Counted from the first letter of the stretch, positions 18,992-29,017 are shown. The stretch is 64,000 nt of DNA from Corynebacterium ammoniagenes DSM 20306 (GCF_001941425.1 NZ_CP009244.1:1860001-1924000); one strand, 5' to 3'. Made by a program: numbers and translations. The notes: generated by a model from the sequence alone, not told the origin.

Positions 18992-20763
18992 GCCACAACC
19001 CGCGTGCTATCGCTGGGGCGCTTTGTAAGGCCGTGTGCGTCCATATATTCCAACAGCGGCACGGCAACACGACGGGTAGTTGCTAGCGCCTTGCGTGCTT
19101 CTGACAGGGTAAATTCGCCCGGCAATTGCGCCAGGATTTTAGCTGCTTGCTTTGGCGCGCTGGGAAGCAGCACAATGCCATCGATGCGCAACAGGCGCCC
19201 GGCGCGCTCTGCTGCGGCCAGCTCACTAGTGCCAAGGCCTAGTCTTTGCAACGTATGTGCATCGGGAGCTACAAAAGGCTCTTGCGCGAGCTGTGCCTCC
19301 AGCTTGGCTACCGCTATTTCTGCCGGACCAAGATCCCGCGGCGCGGCCCCAGGGTCATGGATCATGGCACCCTTTCGGGTCAAACGTGCACCCGCAACGG
19401 CAATGGCCAACAGGCTGTCATCTGGTAAAGCAAGCGTCGATAACGCAGTAGCCAATGGCAGACCTTCAGCCAAAGGGTTCTTCGACATGTACGCATCAAA
19501 GATTTCTCGTAATTGCGCGGTCCACTGCGCAATAGCTTGAGCATTGACCCACCAGGAGCGAAACTCGATTACAGATGACGGCTTGGTGGCCACGTCGAAT
19601 CCCGCTGCAGCCAAGGTGTCTTTCGGCACCGCGCTTTTACGGGCGAGATACGACGATGCGTCGCGGGGATTAAGGTTTTGTAATTCTTCCGCGCGTTGCG
19701 CTGGTGCCCCACGACGCCGTACCCAAGGCGGATCCATATCAATAACTTCAACGCCAGAAAGAGTATCCAGTCCCGAGCCGCGCAGCGCCAAACGGTCGCT
19801 GATCCGCAGCGGCAGGGTGGCCTGCAAGGTTAATCGAGCGTGTTCTGCCCCTAAAGGCCGCACATGCACTGGGACAGTGGCCGTGCCCACGTGGATATTC
19901 AGTTCTTTCGGAACGGTATCCAGTGCAGGGCCGGTCCGCCGCCGCACATCGATGACTTCGGGCTGCCACCAACTGCTCACTGCAGATGTCAGAACATCCC
20001 CACGAGAGATGGCATCAGCATCCACACCGCGCAGGTTAATAGCTAAACGCATAACGGGCTCAGCATGTTCAACGGCATTGTTTTCGCTATGCAGCCCGCG
20101 CACGCTGACTTCATGCACGCCGCTGGCGCTAAGCAGACGTAAGCTATCCCCGACTTTGAGCTGACCCGCAGCCCAAGTCCCGGTTACTACCGTTCCGGCA
20201 CCTTTGACGGAAAACGCCCTGTCAATCCACATTCGCACGGGTTGTTGCGCAGCTGCTGCCAGTTCATCGTTATCAGGAAGTAAGTTCTCAATCGCGCGGC
20301 GCAGCCTGTCCATGCCGTCGCCTGTTCGCGCGGACACAGCATGGATTTCTGCATCCACCAGCGATGTCCCGGCAAGTTTGTCACGCACTGTGGCTTCGGT
20401 AATGCGCTGGCCATTGTCCATGCGGGTGAGCACAATGATTCCCCGGCTAATGCCTAGGGCATCAATGGCTTCGAGGTGTTCAGAGGTCTGTTCCTGCCAG
20501 CCCTCATCGGCGGCAATAACCAACAAGACCGCAGGTACCGGTCCAAGACCTGCCAAAGTATTAGTGATAAACCGTTCATGACCGGGCACATCCACGAAAG
20601 CCACATTGGCGCCGGATTCTAAAGTCGTCCACGCGAACCCGAGGTCAATGGTGAGACCGCGCCGCTTTTCTTCCTGCCAGCGGTCCGGGTCCATGGTCGT
20701 TAACGCATTGACCAGAGTAGATTTGCCGTGATCCACATGGCCGGCCGTTGCAATCACATACAT
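18988..20763 (-). CDS. selB: Selenocysteine-specific elongation factor
   Basis: This 591-residue GTPase delivers Sec-tRNA to UGA codons marked by a SECIS hairpin. The N-terminal GTPase domain shows TAGHVDHGKSTLVNAL (G1, residues 6-21), RRGLTIDLGFAW (switch), DVPGHERFITN (G3) and LTRMDN in place of NKxD. EF-Tu-like domains 2 and 3 follow, then C-terminal winged-helix repeats for SECIS binding. The start ATG directly abuts the selA stop, after AAAGGA. Together with selA, selC and selD it makes a full selenocysteine system. Confidence 0.94.
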   Translation of the reverse strand: MYVIATAGHVDHGKSTLVNALTTMDPDRWQEEKRRGLTIDLGFAWTTLESGANVAFVDVPGHERFITNTLAGLGPVPAVLLVIAADEGWQEQTSEHLEAIDALGISRGIIVLTRMDNGQRITEATVRDKLAGTSLVDAEIHAVSARTGDGMDRLRRAIENLLPDNDELAAAAQQPVRMWIDRAFSVKGAGTVVTGTWAAGQLKVGDSLRLLSASGVHEVSVRGLHSENNAVEHAEPVMRLAINLRGVDADAISRGDVLTSAVSSWWQPEVIDVRRRTGPALDTVPKELNIHVGTATVPVHVRPLGAEHARLTLQATLPLRISDRLALRGSGLDTLSGVEVIDMDPPWVRRRGAPAQRAEELQNLNPRDASSYLARKSAVPKDTLAAAGFDVATKPSSVIEFRSWWVNAQAIAQWTAQLREIFDAYMSKNPLAEGLPLATALSTLALPDDSLLAIAVAGARLTRKGAMIHDPGAAPRDLGPAEIAVAKLEAQLAQEPFVAPDAHTLQRLGLGTSELAAAERAGRLLRIDGIVLLPSAPKQAAKILAQLPGEFTLSEARKALATTRRVAVPLLEYMDAHGLTKRPSDSTRVVA

Positions 20764-22068
20764 TTATTTTTCCTTTTGTTGTGCTGCACGAATCGCGGCA
20801 ATTACGGTGGCATCATCTTCTGTGGGGATACACCGCAAATCAATCAGGCACTGCCCTTGATGTACCCGGGGCAAAACGGCAGGTTGGCCAGTGCGCAAAT
20901 GCGGCGCAAGAGACTCTTCAACGGCCACGGCATAACCTTGCAAAGGATATTCCGGAGCACCTCCCCCGCCCACGCGTCCTTGGTGGTTGATAACGGCGCC
21001 GCCCACAGCCTGCGCTACTTTTTCAGTGCGTGCTAAATAGGCTGTCGGTTCCAGGTGCAAAGCAGTTTGAACAGCATTGCTCGGGGTATTGACGCTTGCT
21101 TCCAGTGCGTTTAATCGCAGCTTATCGATGCGCACTGCCCGCGCCAACGGATGCTTTTTTACCTTGGCAATTGCTTCTTTTGTGCCCAATAAGATCCCGG
21201 CTTGCGGCCCGCCCAGTAACTTATCACCGGACGCAATGACAATATCTGCCCCTGCTGCCAGTTGTGCTTGTAAGTCGGGCTCCTCTGGAAGGGTGTGATC
21301 AGACTGCAGAAGTCCAGAGCCAAGATCCACAATGAGCGAAATCCCCTTCTGATCCGCCAACTGGCGAAGCGGCCCAATGCCTACCGACGAGGTAAAACCA
21401 TCAATCCGAAAATTCGACGGATGCACTTTCAAGATGGCACCAGTTTTCTCCGTGATGGCGTTGTCATAATCTGCCAGGTGCGTGCGATTAGTCGCACCAA
21501 TTTCCCGCAGCCGCACCGAGGTTGATTCAATGAGTTCAGGCAAGCGAAAGCCTGCCCCAATTTCAATCAGCTCGCCGCGCGAGATAATGACTTCTTGCTC
21601 TGGTGCGAGCGCCGCCGTCGCCAGCAGCAAAGCCGCTGCCCCGTTGTTGACTACCAGTGCATCTTCGGCACCTGGGCATGCAGCTAATAAGGCTTCAATC
21701 GCTGCCCGGCCACGGTTTTTCGAACGCAATCCAGTATCAAGATCTAGCTCAACATCTGTGTAGCCAGCAGCAGCAACCAAGGCATCAATTGCTGCCGGCG
21801 GCAAAGGGGCGCGTCCAACATTGGTATGGACGATAACACCAGTCGCATTCAACACGGGTCGCAGTGAGAACGGGGTGGTATCTTGCAGCGCTGTTTCTAC
21901 CTCGGTCATAACGGACTGCGGTGCAATCTCCCCGGAGCGAGCTGCGCTAAGAATCTGGTTGATGCGCGCGCGGATCACGTGCTCTGCAAGATAGCTGCGG
22001 GCATTTTCTACTGCCGGCGACGATAAAATTTCATCAGCGCGAGGAATCAGGCGCCGCGGGTCAGTCAT
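20764..22068 (-). CDS. selA: L-seryl-tRNA(Sec) selenium transferase
   Basis: This PLP enzyme of 434 residues converts Ser-tRNA(Sec) to Sec-tRNA(Sec) with selenophosphate. Visible motifs are VNNGAAALLLATAALA, ISRGELIEIGAGFRLPE, the PLP lysine in ASGDKLLGGPQAGILLG and VDLGSGLL. The start at 22068 (MTDPRRLIPRADEIL) is preceded by AAAGGAG. An earlier ATG at 22086 lies upstream of that site and is rejected. It lies 20 bp downstream of selC and is directly followed by selB. Confidence 0.94.
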   Translation of the reverse strand: MTDPRRLIPRADEILSSPAVENARSYLAEHVIRARINQILSAARSGEIAPQSVMTEVETALQDTTPFSLRPVLNATGVIVHTNVGRAPLPPAAIDALVAAAGYTDVELDLDTGLRSKNRGRAAIEALLAACPGAEDALVVNNGAAALLLATAALAPEQEVIISRGELIEIGAGFRLPELIESTSVRLREIGATNRTHLADYDNAITEKTGAILKVHPSNFRIDGFTSSVGIGPLRQLADQKGISLIVDLGSGLLQSDHTLPEEPDLQAQLAAGADIVIASGDKLLGGPQAGILLGTKEAIAKVKKHPLARAVRIDKLRLNALEASVNTPSNAVQTALHLEPTAYLARTEKVAQAVGGAVINHQGRVGGGGAPEYPLQGYAVAVEESLAPHLRTGQPAVLPRVHQGQCLIDLRCIPTEDDATVIAAIRAAQQKEK

Positions 22069-22087
22069 CAAAACTCCTTTGTGCACG

Positions 22088-22182
22088 TGGCGGAGACGGA
22101 CAGGAATCGAACCTGCCAGACCAAGCTACTTGGCCTCACCGGTTTTGAAGACCGGGGCGCCCACCAGGACACGTACGCCTCC
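22088..22182 (-). tRNA. selC: tRNA-Sec (anticodon UCA)
   Basis: The minus strand folds into a 95-nt tRNA with acceptor arms GGAGGCG/CGTCTCC, discriminator G and encoded CCA (22088-22090). The anticodon stem CCGGT/ACCGG carries loop CTTCAAA with anticodon TCA, and there is a long variable arm and a T-arm with GGTTCGATTCC. These are the hallmarks of bacterial tRNA-Sec. It sits between selA (same strand, downstream) and selD (divergent, start only 28 bp from the tRNA 5' end). Confidence 0.95.
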
Positions 22183-22197
22183 ACTGATTAAAGGTAG

Positions 22198-22203
22198 TAG
22201 GTT
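22198..22203 (+). promoter_or_regulatory. Possible -10 element of a leaderless selD transcript
   Basis: TAGGTT fits the actinobacterial TANNNT -10 pattern and lies exactly seven bases before the A of the selD ATG. Since only 28 bp separate selD from the tRNA-Sec 5' end, a leaderless start is attractive, but this is inference from spacing. Confidence 0.35.
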
Positions 22204-22210
22204 GGGGATT

Positions 22211-23206
22211 ATGACACCAAAACTTACCTCTTTCGCGGCTGGCGGCGGTTGCGCATGCAAGATTCCCGCAGGTCAGCTTGAATCCGCACTTTCTGGTCTC
22301 TCGGGCAACGACGACCCAAATGTCATTGTCGGTTTAGAAGATGGCGATGATGCCTCCGCCATTCGCATCAATGGTGATACGGCTGTCATTTCCACGGCGG
22401 ACTTTTTCACGCCGATGTTAGATGACCCCTACGACTGGGGACGGGTAGCCGCTGCGAATGCCATCTCCGATGTATACGCAATGGGTGGCACTCCAATTAC
22501 CGCGATTAACCTCGTAGGCTGGCCGGTCGATCTTCTCGGCCTCGACGTCCTGCGTGAGGTCCTACGCGGTGGCATGGACGTGTGCAATGAAGCAGGAATT
22601 TCTGTCACTGGTGGACACTCCATCACCGCTCCAGAACCAATTTATGGCATGTCCGTCACCGGTACCGCTGACCCCGCCAAGCTCATGCGCAATGACACCG
22701 CAGAGCCAGGTCTGCCATTGACCCTGACCAAGGGGATCGGCGTCGGAATCTTTAACAATAAGCACAAGGCCACCGGTGAAGTCTCGGCGGAAGCCGTGGA
22801 ATCAATGACCACTCTCAACCGCGACGCTTCCCAGGCCGCTGTGGCAGCCGGGCACAAAGCAGCCACCGACATCACAGGCTTTGGCTTGCTCGGTCACCTC
22901 TACAAGATGTGCCGCGCGTCGAATATCAACGCCGAGATCAACTTCGCGGATGTCCCAGAAATCTCCGGCGCGAAAGAAGCACTGTATGAAGGCTTTGTTC
23001 CCGGTGGCTCCCGACGCAACCTCGATTGGGTACGTGAGCATCTGAATGTGGAAAATTCTTCCTTGACTGAAGAAGACTTAGTCTTTCTCGCTGATGCTCA
23101 AACCTCAGGTGGTCTGTTGGTAGTCGGCGAGGTTCCGGGATACCCAGTCATTGGCCGCACGGTGGCCCGACCTGATAATTCCGGTGCCTACATCACGATC
23201 AAGTAA
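22211..23206 (+). CDS. selD: Selenide, water dikinase (selenophosphate synthetase)
   Basis: The 331-residue AIR-synthase-fold enzyme makes selenophosphate from selenide and ATP for SelA. The Gly-rich N-terminal loop ends in GGGCACKIPAG with Cys14 and Lys17 at the positions of the catalytic Cys/Lys pair; the codon is TGC, so this is a Cys and not a Sec form. Further motifs are GLEDGDDASAIRI, TADFFTPMLDDPYDWG, AANAISDVYAMGGTP and GGHSITAPEPIYG. The longer frame from 22079 runs through the tRNA gene and is rejected. Confidence 0.95.
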   Translation: MTPKLTSFAAGGGCACKIPAGQLESALSGLSGNDDPNVIVGLEDGDDASAIRINGDTAVISTADFFTPMLDDPYDWGRVAAANAISDVYAMGGTPITAINLVGWPVDLLGLDVLREVLRGGMDVCNEAGISVTGGHSITAPEPIYGMSVTGTADPAKLMRNDTAEPGLPLTLTKGIGVGIFNNKHKATGEVSAEAVESMTTLNRDASQAAVAAGHKAATDITGFGLLGHLYKMCRASNINAEINFADVPEISGAKEALYEGFVPGGSRRNLDWVREHLNVENSSLTEEDLVFLADAQTSGGLLVVGEVPGYPVIGRTVARPDNSGAYITIK

Positions 23207-23241
23207 TCCACGCACCGTCGCGCAGAGCTCATCAAAGCAAG

Positions 23242-23283
23242 CCAGCGCCCGCCCCACTGTCTAAGAGTTTGGGCGGGCGCTGG
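23242..23283. terminator. Bidirectional terminator between selD and the fdh operon
   Basis: A 13-bp GC-rich perfect stem (CCAGCGCCCGCCC at 23242-23254 with GGGCGGGCGCTGG at 23271-23283) lies between the convergent ends of selD and the formate dehydrogenase membrane subunit. Its T-rich side is weak. Confidence 0.8.
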
Positions 23284-23306
23284 TGTCTTATCCTTCTTAC
23301 GCGAGA

Positions 23307-24413
23307 CTAACCGGTGGTAATAATCGTGTGGTCTTGTCCAGATTCCCGAAGCCGTGCTTCTGCACGTCGCTTTTGCGGGCCAATGGTCGCCTCCGGATCC
23401 TTCGCAGACTCAAGCCCGCCTTCTAAGACACCCAACCGCGTGCATAAGGATGCGGCGGCAAGAGATGCTCCAGAAATAATCGATAAGGCACGTGATTTAG
23501 TCACTGATGCCAGCGCGGTTCCCACGCCACCTGCGATAGCGAGATACTCCGACGCCTTCATGAGCTTGCCGGGTTTACCTTGCTGAAGGTGCTTGACGTG
23601 TTCTGGCTCCATATTGTCTTCCATGGTGCGCACCATGGCGAGATCTCCTACAACCCCCGCCATGGCTAAAGCACGCGCGGGAGCAGCATTCTCAACCGGA
23701 GTCGTGATCATCGCTGTACCACCAGCAGCCAACGATGCCGACGCTACGAAAACATAGGGCAAATGTTTTTGTGCACCGTTCCACGTCGGGTTAGACGTAT
23801 CCGATAACAGCACCGCCGTATATCCAGCCAACGGCCCACCTAAGACAGCAGAAACAATACCCGCTGGGCCAGCTGCCGTATGCAAAATACGGTGAACCAC
23901 ATTCGGCAACGGCACAACATCTTTAGCCAGCTCAGCCACTTCCGCAGCAGCCGGAACCGCAGCGGAGACAGAGAACCCACCCAGCAGCCATGAGCCTAAG
24001 CTCATCGGGGATGAAACCTTGAACACGCGGAACATGTTATAAAAGCGCTCTGGACGGCCTAAGTCCAAAACGAGGAAACCAGCACCAGCCGCCGCTGCAG
24101 CAAAGGAAGTCACCCGGGTTGCACGCATCAAGGGCTTGTTCTTCGTTGCTTGGGCTCCTGCGGCGAGCAACGCAGACCCGCCTCCAATGCCTCCGAGCCA
24201 GAAGTACGCACCAATAGGCCACTCCCATGGCGGAGCTTTAACTACCGGTTGGCCATAGTAGCTGGAGAACTCAAAGTCCATGGCCATGCGCTCTTCGCGC
24301 GAACCATCCTGAGCTCCTGCACCCCGCTTCTTCCGTGGGCCTTTACCCTTTTTCTTTCCGCCACGATAACGACGTTCCGATCCCGGTGGGCGATATTCGT
24401 CAAACTCGGCCAT
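23307..24413 (-). CDS. NrfD/PsrC-type membrane subunit of formate dehydrogenase
   Basis: The 368-residue protein has a basic N-terminal tail (RYRGGKKKGKGPRKKRG), then about eight to nine membrane helices with PPWEWPIGAYFWLGGIGGGSALLA and FLVLDLGRPERFYNMFRVFK. These are the usual NrfD/PsrC features for a quinone-interacting membrane anchor. It follows the iron-sulfur subunit without a gap. Inferred role: membrane anchoring and electron transfer from formate to menaquinone. Confidence 0.83.
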   Translation of the reverse strand: MAEFDEYRPPGSERRYRGGKKKGKGPRKKRGAGAQDGSREERMAMDFEFSSYYGQPVVKAPPWEWPIGAYFWLGGIGGGSALLAAGAQATKNKPLMRATRVTSFAAAAAGAGFLVLDLGRPERFYNMFRVFKVSSPMSLGSWLLGGFSVSAAVPAAAEVAELAKDVVPLPNVVHRILHTAAGPAGIVSAVLGGPLAGYTAVLLSDTSNPTWNGAQKHLPYVFVASASLAAGGTAMITTPVENAAPARALAMAGVVGDLAMVRTMEDNMEPEHVKHLQQGKPGKLMKASEYLAIAGGVGTALASVTKSRALSIISGASLAAASLCTRLGVLEGGLESAKDPEATIGPQKRRAEARLRESGQDHTIITTG

Positions 24414-25490
24414 TTACTTCTTCCCTCCTTTGCCCATGACAAATGCAGCCGCCACGGCAACACCCATCGTTCCAACTGCCTTAGCTAAGGTCTTTGCCAT
24501 CGCTGGCAAGTCGGCGGTCGGCACGCGAGGATCTGGTGGAAGACCGTAGACCTCAGGCGAATCCAGCAAGAGGAAGATGGATCCGGTTCCGCCCACGCCA
24601 TCTTCATCATTGGCACCGTATAGACGCGCCTCGGTCTGGCCTTGGGCATGAAGCTCAGCCACGCGCTTTTGCGCTGCAGCGAGCATGGATTCATAAGTAC
24701 CGAACTGGATAGAGTCAGTAGGACAAGCCTTGGAACACGCTGGTTCCTCCCCCATCTTCAAACGGTCGTAGCACATGGTGCATTTTTGAGCCACGCCAAG
24801 ATTCTTAATCGGCATGGTTTCGCCTGGAACGTGGTCAGGCCCTTGAGGACGCAGCTGTTGGAGCTTCTTAAACACGTTAATACCAGCATGATCCGGTACT
24901 TCTTGTGCTTCCACGTGATTGGCTTTCAAGGAGACACCGCCGTCCTCGCGGCGTTCAATAACACCAAATGGACAACCAGCTACGCACGTACCGCAGCCAT
25001 TGCACACATCATCTTGGACCACGACGGTGCCGAACTCAGTGCGGAACAACGCACCCGTTGGGCACACATCCAAACATCCGGCATTGGTGCAGTGCTTGCA
25101 CACATCGGACGACATCAGCCACCGGAAAGTATCCGTGTCTGGCGGAGTGGTGTCTACCGCCGCGGGAGTGTCTTCCTCCTTACCGATTTTGGGCATGCCC
25201 AGCGAGACCAGCTTGGCGCCTTCCTCACGGGCTTTGGTAATACGCTCATTATCTTGCTCAATAAACGCCACGTGCCGCCACGTGTTTGCGCCCAGGGACC
25301 CAGTGTTGTCATAGGAATTACCCGTCAGGTTATAGCCCTCAACAGGGTTGCGGTTCCATTCCTTACAGGCAACCTCACAGGCTTTACAGCCGATGCACAC
25401 TGAGGTGTCAGTAAAAAAGGCCATGCGTTGATATTTGTCGTAGCCGTGCCCATGCGAACTTTCAGTCAGCTGGTTTGTCGACGCCGTCAT
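24414..25490 (-). CDS. Formate dehydrogenase iron-sulfur (beta) subunit
   Basis: The 358-residue protein carries four ferredoxin-type Cys clusters: CIGCKACEVACKEWN (about 32-46), CKHCTNAGCLDVCP, CNGCGTCVAGCP and CTMCYDRL...CSKACP. It also has one C-terminal hydrophobic helix (LAKAVGTMGVAVAAAFVMG). It shuttles electrons from the molybdenum subunit to the membrane subunit. Its ATG overlaps the TAA of the catalytic subunit by one base (TAATG), so synthesis is coupled. Confidence 0.9.
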   Translation of the reverse strand: MTASTNQLTESSHGHGYDKYQRMAFFTDTSVCIGCKACEVACKEWNRNPVEGYNLTGNSYDNTGSLGANTWRHVAFIEQDNERITKAREEGAKLVSLGMPKIGKEEDTPAAVDTTPPDTDTFRWLMSSDVCKHCTNAGCLDVCPTGALFRTEFGTVVVQDDVCNGCGTCVAGCPFGVIERREDGGVSLKANHVEAQEVPDHAGINVFKKLQQLRPQGPDHVPGETMPIKNLGVAQKCTMCYDRLKMGEEPACSKACPTDSIQFGTYESMLAAAQKRVAELHAQGQTEARLYGANDEDGVGGTGSIFLLLDSPEVYGLPPDPRVPTADLPAMAKTLAKAVGTMGVAVAAAFVMGKGGKK

Positions 25491-28400
25491 TATTCTTCGC
25501 CTCCTTCAGCTTCATCTGACTCAGAGTCGGGAACATCCCCGGTCGCTGAGCCATTGTGTGCAGAACCATCATTGGCACCTTCTTGCCCACCCTGGGGAGC
25601 CGTTTCTCCATCAAGGTTTCTGCGTAGTTCAGTTTCCTGATCAGGTTTGAAAGCCACACCAGGTGCCTGTTCCGAATTCACTACCGTCTCGCCATCCTGC
25701 TTATCGGTATCGATAAGTTCGTTGCCGGAATCCAGCGTCAGACCTGCGCGCTTTTGGTATTCCTTCACCAACGCCACGCGAGCCTTGCCGCGTGGACGAC
25801 GTCCCGCCTTAATCTCGCAGGCGCCCACCTTGGAGTTTTGGATAAATACATTGGGCTCCAAGGTCAAACCAAGCAGGTCATTCGCGCCGTCACCAGTGAC
25901 CGGTGACGAGCTGGACTGACCGTAGTGGAATGGCAGACCGATCTGGTGGAAATCTTCCCCATTGATCGTCATAGGTTCCATACGTTCGGTGACCAAGGCA
26001 CGTGCTTCAATTACACCACGTGGCGAAATGATCGTTGCCCAGCCGCCATTTTCCAGTCCTCGCTTTTCAGCGAGCACAGGGTCAACCTCAACGAACAGGT
26101 CGGGCTGCAGTTCCGCAAGGTACGGCAAACGACGACTCATCGAACCCGAGGTGTACATCTCCGTCAACCGGTACGTAGAAAACACCACTGGATACACATC
26201 AGAGCCCGGCTCCCCAGCCATTGGCCGAGACAGGTTATCGGGACGTTTGATGGTCATACGCGTCGGTGATTGCTGCTGGCTATACAAAATATTGCGCGCC
26301 GGCGACTCATGTGGCTCGTAGTGCGTCGGCAATGGGCCATCAGAAAGTCCTTTGGGTGCAAACAACCAGCCTCGGCCATCCGCCTGCATGATAAACGCAT
26401 CGGTGCCATCAAGAGCATCAGGCCCCGTAGCATCAATCGGCGCACGATGAGACGGGTCAAGAGTGGCCGGGAAGTCCGGCACGTCATCACCTGTCCAGCG
26501 GCCCGCTTCTGCATCCCACCAGATGTACTTTTTACGTTCCGACCACGGCGTTCCATCGGGAGCTGCCGAAGCACGGTTGTACAAGATACGACGGTTGGAA
26601 GGCCACGCCCAGCCCCACTCGAGTGCAACCTCATTTTGGGAGGAGCCAGATACCTTGCGAGCCGCCTGGTTTACGTTGTCCTTGAAGACACCGGTGTAAA
26701 TCCAGCAACCACCTGAGGTACTGCCATCAGTTGCCATCTCGGTATAGCTAGGCAGCAATTGACCCTTCTTCGGGCCATCCAAGTAGTAGCCATTGATTTC
26801 ACGCAGCACGTCTTCTGGATCCGGCTCACCGTGACCGACTTCCTCATAATCCCAATCGATAGCCAACATTGGCGCATCCATCGGATCAGTTGAGCCAGCC
26901 AGCTTTTCACGGATACGCTTGCCCAGCTGGTAGAAGAACCAGAGATCAGACCTGGAATCTCCTGGCGGATTGGTCGCCTGGAAACGCCACTGCAGCATGC
27001 GCTGTGTCTGCGTAAAGGTACCAGCCTTTTCTACGTGCGTTGCCGCAGGCAAAAGGAAGACCTCTGTACCAATTTCTTCAGTCTTGAGCTCTCCAGTCTT
27101 AATCTCTGGCGAGTCGTACCAAAACGAAGCCGTCTCGGTTTCTTGGAAGTCGCGGACAACCAACCACTTGAGGGAAGCCAGGCCGCGACGCTGCATACCA
27201 CCATTGGACTGCGCGACGGCAGGGTTTTGGCCGAAGACCAAGAAGCCTTCGACGATGCCATCGAGCATGCCCATCAATGTCTCATATGTTGAGTGCGCAC
27301 CGTTGATGCGCGGCATGTAGTTCCAGCCCCAGTCGTTTTCCTTAGTGGCGTTATCGCCCCAGTAGGACTTCATCAAAGAAACCGCGTAATTCTCACGCAA
27401 GCCCCAGAAGCCCTTCTGGTCTGCCTTGGCGGTGGCATCCAAGAAGTCATTCCAGGTGGTGTGATCCGCATGTGGCATCGGTAGATAACCCGGCAGATTG
27501 TTAAATAGCGTCGGGATATCGGTCGAGCCCTGAATAGAGGCGTGACCGCGCAAAGCCATGATGCCTGAACCTGGACGACCCACATTGCCCATCAGCAGCT
27601 GCAAAATGGCAGCGGTGCGAATGAACTGTGCACCCAGGGTGTGCTGGGTAAAGCCCAGAGCATAGGCAAAAACCGTAGTCCGCTCAGGGTTGGAGTTCTG
27701 CGCAATCGATTCGGCTAGATAATGGAAATCCTCCTGTGAAATGCCACAGGTTTCTTCCACAATTTCCGGGGTGTACCGCGAGTAGTGGCGCTTAAGAATC
27801 TGAAAGACCGTATTCGAGTCTTGCAAAGTTTCATCGCGTTCCACATTCCACGAGGAACCCTCCGGCTTTTCTACGTACTGCCAGGAATCGGTGACATACT
27901 TTCCGGTCTCTGGGTTGTAACCAGAAAATAGGCCGTCCAAGTCTTCCGTATCGAGGAAGTCCGGCGAAATGATCGACGAAGCATTGGTGTAATTGACCAC
28001 GTAGTCGTGGAAGTACAAATCATTGTCGATCATGTACTTAATCAATGCACCCAGCAGAACTACGTCAGTGCCACCGCGAATAGCGATGTGACGGTTCGCA
28101 AATGCGGAAGTACGTGTGTAGCGAGGATCGACGTGAATAACACGAGCACCACGCTTTTTGGCTTCAGCTACCCACTGGAAACCCACGGGGTGGCATTCGG
28201 CCATATTTGAACCCTGAATGAGAATGCAATCAGCATTCGCCATATCCTGCAGTGGTTGGGTTGCGCCACCGCGGCCAAACGAGGATCCCAAACTGGGAAC
28301 CGTGGCGGAGTGTCATATACGAGCTTGGTTTTCGACCTGCACCGCGCCAGCTGCCGTAAACAGCTTTTTAATGATGTAGTTTTCCTCGTTATCCAAGGTT

Positions 28401-28879
28401 GCGCCGCCCAGGCCAGCCACACCCATGGTGCGGTTGAGGACGCGGCCTTCATCATCTTGGTCTTGCCACTGATTGCGGCGAGACTCGATAAAACGATCCG
28501 CGATCATATCCATCGCGGTTTCGATATCGATGTCTTCCCACTCAGTAGCGTAGGGAGCGCGGTATTTGAGCTTGGTCAAACGCGTCGCGGAGTTTACGAG
28601 CTGCTCCGACGCTGCACCCTTGGGGCACAGGCGACCACGAGAAACAGGTGAATCTGGGTCACCTTCAATATGAACGACACGGTCGTCTTTAACATAAACG
28701 CGCTGTGAGCAACCCACAGCGCAATAAGGACAGACCGATTGGACGACCTTGTCGGCCTCGACAGTGCGTCCGTGCAGCTCACGTGATTTGGATGACTGGG
28801 TCGATTTGTCCCTGCCAAACAAGTCGCCGCGCTGCATCTGGCGCACAACTGGCCAATTGAGCGGACTTAACTTCGACAT
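25490..28879 (-). CDS. fdhF: Selenocysteine-containing formate dehydrogenase, catalytic subunit
   Basis: The reading frame is interrupted by one TGA (28313-28315). Read as Sec it gives 1129 residues with Sec189 in NQARI-U-HSATVPSLG, exactly where molybdopterin formate dehydrogenases carry Sec or Cys. Upstream is the [4Fe-4S] motif CPYCAVGC...RLCPKGAAS. Downstream are the bis-MGD domains and a C-terminal MopB-binding domain, ending in a long Asp/Glu/Gly-rich tail. There is no twin-arginine signal, so a cytoplasmic active site is likely. The start is ATG 28879 (MSKLSPLNWPVVRQM); GTG 28927 is an alternative. All machinery for Sec insertion lies 3-10 kb away. Confidence 0.95.
28268..28315 (-). 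promoter_or_regulatory. Bacterial SECIS element with UGA codon
   Basis: Counting the U of UGA as 1, nucleotides 15-33 form a hairpin: GG at 15-16, U17 unpaired against U31, U18-A30, CCC/GGG, and loop A22-G23-U24-U25-U26. The GGUU at 15-18, the unpaired U17 and the loop G23-U24 match the SelB contacts known for the E. coli fdhF SECIS at the same spacing. An outer 6-bp stem CGCCAC/GTGGCG (9-14 with 47-52) may enclose it; nt 49-52 extend to 28264. Confidence 0.85.
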
Positions 28880-29017
28880 GACACTAAAGTTACCTGATGA
28901 AAGTACTTTTGACACCCTATTTGGCACCAGCCGCCCAAATCGTGTGCCCCTATTTCCAGGCGAAATCTCTTGACATTTCGCTCCGCTACGAACAGCGACG
29001 CTGAATGTGTAGAGGTG

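Noticed and set aside
22086..22086. Upstream ATG for selA at 22086
   Set aside because: It sits before the AAAGGAG that serves 22068, and it would put the start almost inside the tRNA gene.
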